From contig JANWIB010000097.1 of NCBI GenBank assembly GCA_025450155.1, positions 1 to 11,649 on the forward strand: DNA of 11,649 nt, written 5' to 3'. The position numbers and the translations under genes are program-made. The notes beneath the pieces were generated by a model. That model saw only the letters and a list, made by a program, of their open reading frames with translations, had not been told where the DNA came from and did no database searches. This document shows positions 6,198 through 11,649 of the stretch, one piece after another (position 1 is the stretch's first letter; each line of letters starts with the position of its first letter). This DNA comes from Sphingobacteriaceae bacterium. GTDB lineage: Bacteria; Bacteroidota; Bacteroidia; Sphingobacteriales; Sphingobacteriaceae.

Positions 6198-8858
6198 ATG
6201 ATGAAAAAAATTTACTTATTCGTATTGTTATCCATTATTGCCACAACTTCGGCTCTTGGACAACAATTCAGTACTGGCATTACGCTCACCTCTCCTAATG
6301 GGGGCGAGATATGGTCGGAAAACACAACCCATAACATTACCTGGACTAGTGAAACCACTCCGGGTCCATTTGTAATAAGCTATACCAAAGGAGATGGCTA
6401 TTGGTATATAATTTCTGATGCGGTAAGTGGTGATGCACGCAGTTTTACTTGGCAGATACCTATAGATTTAGGAGGAGAAAATTGTAAGATCAGAATCAAT
6501 GATCGCGGAACAGGTAATATGGATGAAAGTGATAATGGGTTCACCATTCTTGCTGAATACCCTCTTAAAGTATTTACTCCCAACGGAGGAGAGATCCTAT
6601 ACAAGAATAGTGTCAAATCTATTTACTGGACTACAACTAGCATACAACATACATTCGATATCAGTTTAGCTATGGATGGCGAAGAACCAATTCCTCTTGG
6701 TTCTGTCACTGGAAATAACGGCTATACATGGGTAGTTTCAGATGTATCTGGTAGCACCGAGGCCAGCACCTATAAAATTTTCGTAACCGATCGTTCTACC
6801 GGTGTGACGGATGCCAGTGATGAAAGTTTCTTTATCAAAACTTATGTGAAAATATTAGATCCTGTTGGGGGCGAAGTGTTTGTAAAAGGTACTACTCATA
6901 CTATTAAATGGCAGTATGATGGAACACCTGGATTATCTGATATTTTTTTATATACCGATATAGCTCATCCTGTGATACCTTTAGCATGGAATGTAGCCAG
7001 CGATGTGCGCCAAGTGGAGTGGACGGTGCCATCTGATATAGAAGCTCAAGACAACTATAAGATATACATTGTAGAACAATCTACATCCAAATGGGCTACT
7101 ACAAAAGAATTCTCTATAGTCGATAAAAAAACTACTGTTCTTAGTCCTAATGGAGGAGAAATATTAGTTGGAGGAAGATCTTATCCTGTAAAATGGAACT
7201 CCAATTATCAGGGATATATAAATATTTCTTATCAAAAAGGTAGAGTACTTATTCCTATTGCATCCCATGTTCCTACGCAACAAGGTTTCCTAGAATGGCA
7301 GGTACCCAATGAGTCTCTATCCGATGTTAAAATTAATATATTCGATTCTTCCAATAATAAATTATTAGATGAGAGTGATAATACTTTTTCAATAGTAGAG
7401 TTTAAAGCCCCTGTTTTAACAAATCCCAACGGAGGTGAAAAATTAGTATCAGGCGCACCTTACACTATTAAATGGAACAGCCATTATGATAGAGCAACCT
7501 TTGCTATCTATTATTCTTTAAATAAAGGAATAACGTGGTCTCAAATTGCCTCAGGACTTAACGGAAACTTGCGTGAATATGTCTGGCAAATTCCAAGTAA
7601 TATACAGACACTGGGTAATCAAGGTGCAATTAAAATTACAGACGAATTTATGGACCTTAGTGATATCAGTGACAATAACTTCTCTATCGTACCTAAGCAA
7701 TGCACCGTTGTAGCGCCTAATGGAGGAGAAAAACTTGTAATAGGCGAGCCATATACAGTCAGATGGAATGCAAATTATACAGGACCTGTAAATATAGGGT
7801 ATACGCTTGATGGCTCCAGTTGGAGTCCTATTGCTTATAATGTACCTGTAGAATCAGGACAACTAAGTTGGACACCTAATTTCACTACGACAAAATGTAA
7901 AATCCAGATAATGGATTATTATCGGGGTTTAATGGATGAAAGTGATAATATCTTCTCTATTGTACCTCAACAGTGCACTGTTATAACGCCTAATGGAGGA
8001 GAGGAACTGATAAAAGGCCAATCATACACCGTTAAATGGAATGCAAATTATACAGGATCTGTAAATATAGGGTATACGCTTGATGGCTCCGGTTGGAGTC
8101 CTATTGCTTATAATGTATCTGTAGGATTAGGGGAACTAAGCTGGACACCTGATTTTACTACAGCAAATTGTAAAATCCAGATAATGGATTATTATCGGGG
8201 CTTAATGGATGAGAGTGATAATTATTTTAGTATAAAACCATTATTTGTTATTACTTCGCCTGTTGGTGGAGATATGTGGGGAGAAAGGCTTCCGGTTGCA
8301 ATAGGTTGGCAAGATCAAGGATATGTTACAGGTACAACCTATAATGTAGATCTTTATAAGGGTGATATAGATCCTGTTACCCATAATCCAATATGGCTAC
8401 CTGTTAAAACGAATTTTGTAGGGACCAGTTTTTCTTACATCTCTCCAAGTGAACCATGTGAGTATTATTTTGAGGGGACTCAAATTAGAGTGACCCGTAA
8501 CAGCAATAATCCACTATTGAATGGACAAAAAATAGTAAGTGATTACTTTGTTGTAGCAGACGGGCCCGACAGAGATTGCGATTTATTGACATCAACAAAT
8601 ACATCTGACTTATTACTTTATCCTAACCCGACGAATAGTCAGCTTACTTTACAGGCACCTCAATTTGTAAATGGGGAAAAGGTGAAGGTTCAGGTCTATG
8701 CACTTAATGTACCTGATTATAAAGTAATGATTCCAACAGTGTTGGAAGTCCGGGAGGGTAAAATAGTTGTAGATGTAAGTACGTTAAAAACAGGTCAATA
8801 TTCGTTAGTAGTAACTGCAAAACAGGTAACAATTAAAAAGCAATTCATAAAAGAATAG
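6198..8858 (+). CDS. Secreted SPNGGE-repeat protein with T9SS type A sorting domain
   Basis: An 886-residue exported protein. A signal peptide (about 1-21, ending SALGQ) is followed by eight repeats of about 92 residues, each opening with a PNGGE-like motif (near residues 33, 128, 222, 317, 410, 507, 598; degenerate PVGGD at 688). Within each unit are a T-I/V-x-W strand, a middle W-Q/T-P turn, and often a closing DESDN-x-FSI. This is the beta-sandwich pattern of Kre9/KNH-like (Ser-Thr-rich) extracellular repeats. The C-terminus (about 804-886) is a type A T9SS sorting domain: LLLYPNPTNSQLTL, a VDVSTLKTGQYSL core and a basic KKQFIKE end. It should be exported by Sec, crossed to the outside by T9SS, and anchored or released. 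There is no catalytic domain, so an adhesin, spacer or glycan-binding role is inferred. Repeats 6 and 7 are almost identical. Two consecutive ATGs (6198, 6201) are equally possible starts. Confidence 0.85.
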   Translation: MMKKIYLFVLLSIIATTSALGQQFSTGITLTSPNGGEIWSENTTHNITWTSETTPGPFVISYTKGDGYWYIISDAVSGDARSFTWQIPIDLGGENCKIRINDRGTGNMDESDNGFTILAEYPLKVFTPNGGEILYKNSVKSIYWTTTSIQHTFDISLAMDGEEPIPLGSVTGNNGYTWVVSDVSGSTEASTYKIFVTDRSTGVTDASDESFFIKTYVKILDPVGGEVFVKGTTHTIKWQYDGTPGLSDIFLYTDIAHPVIPLAWNVASDVRQVEWTVPSDIEAQDNYKIYIVEQSTSKWATTKEFSIVDKKTTVLSPNGGEILVGGRSYPVKWNSNYQGYINISYQKGRVLIPIASHVPTQQGFLEWQVPNESLSDVKINIFDSSNNKLLDESDNTFSIVEFKAPVLTNPNGGEKLVSGAPYTIKWNSHYDRATFAIYYSLNKGITWSQIASGLNGNLREYVWQIPSNIQTLGNQGAIKITDEFMDLSDISDNNFSIVPKQCTVVAPNGGEKLVIGEPYTVRWNANYTGPVNIGYTLDGSSWSPIAYNVPVESGQLSWTPNFTTTKCKIQIMDYYRGLMDESDNIFSIVPQQCTVITPNGGEELIKGQSYTVKWNANYTGSVNIGYTLDGSGWSPIAYNVSVGLGELSWTPDFTTANCKIQIMDYYRGLMDESDNYFSIKPLFVITSPVGGDMWGERLPVAIGWQDQGYVTGTTYNVDLYKGDIDPVTHNPIWLPVKTNFVGTSFSYISPSEPCEYYFEGTQIRVTRNSNNPLLNGQKIVSDYFVVADGPDRDCDLLTSTNTSDLLLYPNPTNSQLTLQAPQFVNGEKVKVQVYALNVPDYKVMIPTVLEVREGKIVVDVSTLKTGQYSLVVTAKQVTIKKQFIKE
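7701..8246 (+). repeat. 273-bp tandem duplication within the repeat protein (repeats 6 and 7)
   Basis: The segment beginning with tgcacc at 7701 recurs beginning with tgcact at 7974, an offset of 273 bp or exactly 91 codons. Long stretches are identical at the DNA level, for example the blocks around 7769-7785, 7788-7819, 7821-7844 and 7894-7925 against their partners 273 bp downstream. The other six units are related only at the protein level. This is therefore a recent in-frame duplication in an otherwise old repeat array. Confidence 0.85.
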
Positions 8859-8876
8859 CAATACATTTATAACAGA

Positions 8877-8907
8877 AAAGCTCACCCTAAAAAGGTGGGC
8901 TTTTTAT
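8877..8907 (+). terminator. Intrinsic terminator of the T9SS repeat protein gene
   Basis: AGCTCACC (8879-8886) pairs with GGTGGGCT (8894-8901), one G-U pair included, extended by flanking A/T pairs and followed by TTTTTATTTA. It begins about 20 bp after the stop codon. Confidence 0.85.
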
Positions 8908-8978
8908 TTATCTAAAGTGTTGCCAATTTAATATAGATAGATCCACAGATATCCAATAGTTAAATATGTTTATTTTAG

Positions 8979-9083
8979 CATTATCGTATTGGAAAGGAAG
9001 AAATTTCAGATGTATTGCATCTACCTGAAGTGGTGGATTTTTTCGTAACAGATTTTCCTGTTCATTATGATAATTTGACTTGA
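8979..9083 (+). pseudogene. Possible C-terminal gene remnant (no start codon)
   Basis: Between a TAG at 8976-8978 and a TGA at 9081-9083 lies a 34-codon open stretch whose translation looks protein-like: it begins HYRIGKEEISDVL and continues HLPEVVDFFVTDFPVHYDNL. It has no ATG, and upstream of the TAG the frame is not coding. The amphipathic composition, with spaced hydrophobics and acidic residues, suggests the tail of a lost gene rather than random AT-rich DNA. I do not recognise the family. It ends 6 bp before the Crp/Fnr regulator ATG, so that regulator's promoter must lie within it. The rest of the 8859-9089 gap holds only the terminator. Confidence 0.35.
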
Positions 9084-9089
9084 CACATC

Positions 9090-9665
9090 ATGTATAGCAG
9101 TATTCTTCAATATGTAAACAATTATATAGCACTTACACCAAAAGAAGAGACGTATTTTATCTCCATTTTAAAACACCGCAAACTTCTTAAACGTCAATAC
9201 CTGGTTCAGGCAGGAGACGTATGCCGGTACGAAAATTTTGTATTGAAAGGATGTTTGCGATCCTATTATGTAGATGATACAGGTCTTGAACATGTATCAC
9301 AGTTCTCCAGTGAAAATTGGTGGACTTCTGATCTTTCCAGTTTCCTGACGGGGAAAGAAGCCAGCCTAAACATAGATGCACTGGAAGATACAGAAGTATT
9401 GCAAATTGAGAAATCAGCTTTGGAACAATTATATATTGAGGTGCCTAAGTTCAACGTGTTATTCCGGATCCTCTTACAAAATGCATTTGTTGCACAACAA
9501 GATCGGATAATTCAACGGATGAGCATGGATGCAACACAACGCTATTTGATGTTTGTTCAAAAATATCCTAATCTTGAACAAAGGCTTCCGCAGCATCAAA
9601 TAGCTTCTTACTTGGATATTACCCCGGAGAGTCTTAGCCGTATTCGAAAACAATTATCCTCTTAA
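9090..9665 (+). CDS. Crp/Fnr-family transcriptional regulator
   Basis: A 191-residue cytoplasmic DNA-binding regulator. The N-terminal cyclic-nucleotide-binding-like beta-barrel (about 15-115) shows the Bacteroidota pattern: LTPKEETYF, LLKRQYLVQAGDVCRYENFVLKGCLRSYYVDDTG, EHVSQFSSENWW and SLNIDALEDTEVLQIEK. A long dimerisation helix (about 117-147) follows. The C-terminal winged helix-turn-helix (about 165-188, LPQHQIASYLDITPESLSRI) is typical in sequence. The Phe-Gly-Glu-type cAMP phosphate cassette of Crp is not evident, and Cys residues are too few for an Fnr iron-sulfur cluster, so the ligand is unknown. The ATG at 9090 suits the family's usual length of about 190. The flavodoxin and DoxX genes follow in the same direction after 81 bp, with a palindrome at the junction, so they are the likely targets. 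Confidence 0.9.
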   Translation: MYSSILQYVNNYIALTPKEETYFISILKHRKLLKRQYLVQAGDVCRYENFVLKGCLRSYYVDDTGLEHVSQFSSENWWTSDLSSFLTGKEASLNIDALEDTEVLQIEKSALEQLYIEVPKFNVLFRILLQNAFVAQQDRIIQRMSMDATQRYLMFVQKYPNLEQRLPQHQIASYLDITPESLSRIRKQLSS

Positions 9666-9720
9666 CATAGATCAACAAAATAACTTATCCTGCATCATTT
9701 TTTACCTGTATAGAATGCCT

Positions 9721-9728
9721 CAACTTTG
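9721..9728 (+). promoter_or_regulatory. Candidate -7 element of the flavodoxin-DoxX operon
   Basis: CAACTTTG matches TAnnTTTG at 7 of 8 positions and lies 18 bp before the ATG at 9747. Its last four bases are shared with the left arm of the palindrome that follows, so a protein bound to the palindrome would cover the promoter. No TTG -33 box is obvious. Confidence 0.3.
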
Positions 9729-9753
9729 CATTGATTTATTTAATCAATGCAAA
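9725..9753 (+). promoter_or_regulatory. Perfect 12-bp-arm inverted repeat spanning the flavodoxin start codon (candidate operator or hairpin)
   Basis: The arm tttgcattgatt (9725-9736) is followed by the 5-base spacer tattt and the exact reverse complement aatcaatgcaaa (9742-9753). The ATG at 9747-9749 lies within the right arm. Twelve perfect pairs are far beyond chance for one site. It could be an operator for the upstream Crp/Fnr regulator: it contains TTGAT and ATCAA half-sites, but 7 bp apart instead of the 4 bp of an Fnr box. It could also be an mRNA hairpin that hides the start codon. What is seen is the dyad and its position; the binding partner is inferred. Confidence 0.65.
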
Positions 9754-10340
9754 AGGTTATCATTTCAATTGTTTTTCATAGCGATTATGGTCATACAGAG
9801 CAGGTCGCTAAAAGATTGTATGAAGAATTACAATCAGATCAGGCTGAAGTACACCTGATCCCTGTATGTGATGCAGAATCTGCATTAGATCAGCTTCACC
9901 AGTCAGACACGATCATTTTCGGCTCTCCAACTCATTTCGGAGGAGTTAGTGCCGCATTTAAAAAATTTATGGAACAAACCGGTTCTTTCTGGTATAAACA
10001 GCTTTGGAAGGACAAATTGGCCGCAGGGTTTACAAATTCTTCTACACTAAGCGGAGATAAATTAAACACGCTTATCAGCATATCTCTTTTTGCTGCACAA
10101 CACAGTATGCATTGGATCAATTTAGGAATTATGCCCAGATTCATCAACGATGAACAAACAGATGGCCAAAATCGCATCTCTGCTTACATAGGCTTGATGA
10201 CACAATCAGACAATAGTATCAAAGAGGTAAGCCCAATCCATAGTGGAGATTTGGTTACCATACAGTTGTTTGCACATAGAATTTTACAAGTAACAATTCA
10301 ATTAAAATATAAACAAACGCTAAAAAACAAGAACGTATGA
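9747..10340 (+). CDS. Flavodoxin-family (WrbA-like) NAD(P)H-dependent oxidoreductase
   Basis: A 197-residue cytoplasmic flavoprotein. The N-terminal beta strand VIISIVFHSDYGHTEQVAKR (4-23) carries the FMN phosphate-binding loop HSDYGHT (11-17). The second FMN loop is GSPTHFGGVSAAFKKFME (59-76), and NSSTLSGDKLNTL (97-109) corresponds to the third flavin-contacting segment. This arrangement is that of WrbA and NAD(P)H:quinone oxidoreductases, which reduce quinones by two electrons. The WrbA GSGTQHGGQE-type loop is replaced by a different sequence, so wrbA is not assigned. The C-terminus (about 180-197) is Lys-rich and less conserved. The stop codon overlaps the DoxX start by 4 bp (ATGA), implying translational coupling. 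A perfect inverted repeat covers this gene's own start codon, so expression is probably controlled there. No other start fits, because the first beta strand begins at residue 2. Confidence 0.85.
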   Translation: MQKVIISIVFHSDYGHTEQVAKRLYEELQSDQAEVHLIPVCDAESALDQLHQSDTIIFGSPTHFGGVSAAFKKFMEQTGSFWYKQLWKDKLAAGFTNSSTLSGDKLNTLISISLFAAQHSMHWINLGIMPRFINDEQTDGQNRISAYIGLMTQSDNSIKEVSPIHSGDLVTIQLFAHRILQVTIQLKYKQTLKNKNV

Positions 10341-10786
10341 AAAATCTAAATTTGACAGCTGCCAACGGATACGCAGCAACAGTTATTAGAATTACTTTAG
10401 GATTGATAATTTTGCCCCATGGTGCACAACACTTACTGGGCTGGTTTGGCGGTTTTGGTTTCTCTGGATTTACGGGGTGGCTTATAGAAGTCAAACACCT
10501 GCCGTCAGTTATTGCATACATGGTTCCTTTTATAGAAATTATTACGCCATTTTTTCTCATTCTGGGGTATAAAAGTAGAATCGTTTCGATCATCGTTTTT
10601 ATCCTCTTTGTTGGAATTATTTTTGCCGATCATATAGATAAAGGCTTTTTTATGAATTGGATTGGAAATATAAAAGGGGAAGGTTATGAATACCATTTAC
10701 TCATCTTAAGCATGTGTGTCTCTCTGCTGCTCTCAGGAAGTGGAAAGAAATCTTTAGATGAATATTTTGTACACAATAGCATGTAA
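10337..10786 (+). CDS. DoxX-family membrane protein
   Basis: A 149-residue inner-membrane protein with four hydrophobic helices (about 11-32, 57-77, 80-98 and 118-134). The family signature is in the first helix and its exit: RITLGLIILPHGAQHLLGWF, followed by a Gly/Phe-rich loop. VPFIEIITPFFLILGY marks helix 2. DoxX was named for a subunit of a thiosulfate:quinone oxidoreductase in Acidianus. Most bacterial members have no assigned reaction, though some take part in thiol or oxidative-stress membrane complexes. The start overlaps the flavodoxin stop as ATGA, so the two are made from one mRNA. A quinone-reducing flavoprotein next to a DoxX protein suggests a shared membrane redox task; that is inference. 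A strong hairpin terminator follows 24 bp after the stop. Confidence 0.88.
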   Translation: MKNLNLTAANGYAATVIRITLGLIILPHGAQHLLGWFGGFGFSGFTGWLIEVKHLPSVIAYMVPFIEIITPFFLILGYKSRIVSIIVFILFVGIIFADHIDKGFFMNWIGNIKGEGYEYHLLILSMCVSLLLSGSGKKSLDEYFVHNSM

Positions 10787-10810
10787 AATCTCATATTCCA
10801 CCAAGGGTTA

Positions 10811-10857
10811 AAAAGGTAAAAAGGCGATAAGAAACTCTTATCGCCTTTTTACCTTTT
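10811..10857. terminator. Bidirectional intrinsic terminator with a 22-bp perfect stem
   Basis: The arm at 10811-10832 (AAAAGGT, AAAAA, GGCGATAAGA) is exactly complementary to 10836-10857 (TCTTATCGCC, TTTTT, ACCTTTT), leaving a 3-nt loop. Internal and terminal A/T runs provide a U tract on either strand, so it ends the DoxX operon from the left and tRNA-Lys transcription from the right. It lies 24 bp after the DoxX stop and 17 bp from the tRNA 3' end. Confidence 0.9.
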
Positions 10858-10874
10858 GTTGGGAAAGTTTTCTG

Positions 10875-10947
10875 TGATCCCGCTGGGACTCGAACCCAGG
10901 ACCCCAACATTAAAAGTGTTATGCTCTACCAGCTGAGCTACGAGATC
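10875..10947 (-). tRNA. tRNA-Lys (anticodon TTT)
   Basis: A 73-nt cloverleaf on the minus strand. Acceptor stem GATCTCG with CGGGATC (one T-G pair), discriminator A. D stem GCTC/GAGC with loop AGCTGGTA. Anticodon stem TAACA/TGTTG with loop CTTTTAA, anticodon TTT at 10914-10912. Variable loop GGGTC. T stem CTGGG/CCCAG with loop TTCGAGT. CCA is not encoded (CAG follows), so it must be added enzymatically. TTT reads AAA and AAG lysine codons. It is convergent with the DoxX operon and has its own promoter. Confidence 0.97.
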
Positions 10948-10990
10948 AACTTTTCTCGGTACAACGTATACCATTTCCGATAAAGTGGTG

Positions 10991-11021
10991 CAAATATAGA
11001 GTTATAATGTATATGCCGCAA
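10991..11021 (-). promoter_or_regulatory. Promoter of tRNA-Lys
   Basis: On the minus strand a TTG (11021-11019) is followed after exactly 20 bp by TATATTTG (10998-10991), a full match to the Bacteroidota -33/-7 layout with the normal spacing. It lies 43 bp before the tRNA 5' end, giving a leader of about 35-40 nt to be removed by RNase P. This is the best-formed promoter in the window. Confidence 0.6.
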
Positions 11022-11194
11022 GACCAAGCAGCTATTTTTTCTGGATGAACTTTAACTAATTAATTTTCAACAATAAAACCATTTAACTCTTTCTTTTAGT
11101 TTTACTGAGATAAAAGTTTTAAAGGAAAATAATATCGTTTTACTTCCAGGATGATAGAATAAATTATAGTTAACATTATGTCTAAACAAATTGC

Positions 11195-11202
11195 TATTTT
11201 TG
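11195..11202 (+). promoter_or_regulatory. Candidate -7 element of the C-terminal lipoprotein gene
   Basis: TATTTTTG is a full TAnnTTTG match 82 bp before the ATG at 11285. A second possible start region lies near 11217-11226 (an ATTTG preceded by TATT). No clear -33 TTG pairs with either. The rest of the 337-bp gap (10948-11284) is AT-rich, and apart from the tRNA promoter I see no gene or RNA structure in it. Confidence 0.3.
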
Positions 11203-11284
11203 CATTTTATGTTCTATTATTATTTGAAACTAAACTAGTTATTCGATTGAATATCACTAATCCTTCACGTATTAATTCGCATTT

Positions 11285-11649
11285 ATGAAGAATAAATTTT
11301 TAACATCGTATTTTCTGATCGCACTTTTTGTTAGCGCATCATTCCAGTCTTGTAAAAAAGATTCAAAACCTAAGCCTGATACTGTTCCTACAACGGGTAC
11401 CCGAACCGAATTAACCCTGGATTCAATCTTTTTATATGCTAAGGAAGTGTATTTGTGGAATAATCAATTACCTACCTATAGTGTTTTTAATCCCAGAAAA
11501 TATACCACTGTTGGTGGTTCTGAGATTAATAAGTTAGAATCAGAGCTTTTTAATATTACACAAATTCCAGTAAATGCAAGTACGGGTAAACCATACGAAG
11601 GTACAGCCAGCTCTCATCCAAAATATTCTTACCTATATGCTACCAATGG
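11285..11649 (+). CDS. Lipoprotein, probable S41-family peptidase, N-terminal part
   Basis: An open frame of 121 codons running off the window end. The start MKNKFLTSYFLIALFVSASF is a signal peptide, followed by the lipobox FQSC with lipidated Cys23 and CKKDSKPKPD, a hydrophilic linker typical of Bacteroidota surface lipoproteins. The next part (RTELTLDSIFLYAKEVYLW at 40-58, then NNQLPTYSVFNPRKY) resembles the helical N-terminal region of Bacteroidota S41 (C-terminal-processing) peptidases, where a TLDSI-x-x-Y-x-K-x-x-Y-x-WN-x-x-LP-x-Y-x-x-FNPR pattern precedes the PDZ and Ser-Lys protease domains. The catalytic part is beyond the window, so the assignment rests on pattern memory of that N-terminal region. 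A RagB/SusD-type or other lipoprotein is less likely because those lack this motif. The tRNA-Lys gene is divergent upstream. Confidence 0.6.
   Translation, partial: MKNKFLTSYFLIALFVSASFQSCKKDSKPKPDTVPTTGTRTELTLDSIFLYAKEVYLWNNQLPTYSVFNPRKYTTVGGSEINKLESELFNITQIPVNASTGKPYEGTASSHPKYSYLYATN

Noticed and set aside
6290..8270. CRISPR-like or direct-repeat array, because of regularly spaced ggaggaga motifs
   Set aside because: The spacing is about 280 bp within one coding frame and reflects the PNGGE motif of protein repeats.
9731..9747. Classical Fnr box (TTGAT-N4-ATCAA)
   Set aside because: The half-sites are present, but the spacer is 7 bp and the dyad is longer (12-bp arms), so it is reported as an unassigned operator or hairpin.
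10255..10593. 112-codon minus-strand open frame overlapping the flavodoxin and DoxX genes
   Set aside because: It is antisense to two well-supported genes, has no recognisable domain or promoter, and is best explained as a shadow frame.
1..11649. Defence system, prophage or mobile element
   Set aside because: No integrase, transposase, nuclease-helicase, toxin-antitoxin pair, phage structural gene or target-site duplication is visible, and the tRNA-Lys 3' end has no duplicated attachment sequence in the window.

Overview
The window reads as chromosomal DNA of a Bacteroidota bacterium, most likely from the Chitinophagales/Sphingobacteriales side of the phylum; I do not trust a genus call. Four things support this. 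The large secreted protein ends in a type IX secretion (T9SS) sorting domain. The sensor kinase has the periplasmic-TPR layout typical of the phylum. Start codons lack Shine-Dalgarno sequences. Several genes are preceded by the TAnnTTTG -7 element of the Bacteroidota primary sigma factor. The DNA is AT-rich apart from one GC-richer block inside the kinase gene.

Left part (1-6031), all on the minus strand: the N-terminal part of asnS (asparaginyl-tRNA synthetase), which runs into an in-frame TAA at the window edge; a TPR-PAS-histidine kinase with no response regulator in view; a degraded palindromic interspersed repeat; a terminator; a 72-residue lipoprotein of unknown function; a secreted esterase-like-phytase-family protein; and queG (epoxyqueuosine reductase, the last step of queuosine synthesis). 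Three minus-strand starts need care. The longest open frames of the kinase, the phytase-like protein and queG begin upstream of the credible ATG codons, because of the repeat in one case and TTG codons in the other two.

Centre (6198-8858), plus strand: an 886-residue secreted protein of eight SPNGGE-type beta-sandwich repeats followed by a T9SS type A sorting domain. Repeats 6 and 7 come from a recent 273-bp tandem duplication. A clear intrinsic terminator follows, and then a short open stretch without a start codon that looks like the tail of a lost gene.

Right part (9090-10786), plus strand: a Crp/Fnr-family regulator, a flavodoxin-family oxidoreductase and a DoxX-family membrane protein, the last two overlapping by 4 bp. 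A perfect inverted repeat with 12-bp arms covers the start codon of the flavodoxin gene and overlaps a candidate -7 element, so it is a strong candidate operator or start-codon-occluding hairpin. The module looks like a small redox-responsive locus regulated from within. A 22-bp perfect hairpin ends it and can also serve the convergent tRNA-Lys(TTT) gene, which has its own well-formed promoter. The window closes inside a lipoprotein that looks like an S41-family peptidase.

I see no CRISPR array, integrase, transposase, phage gene or defence cassette. The items most worth a second look are the start-codon palindrome at 9725-9753, the asnS nonsense codon, and the gene remnant at 8979-9083.
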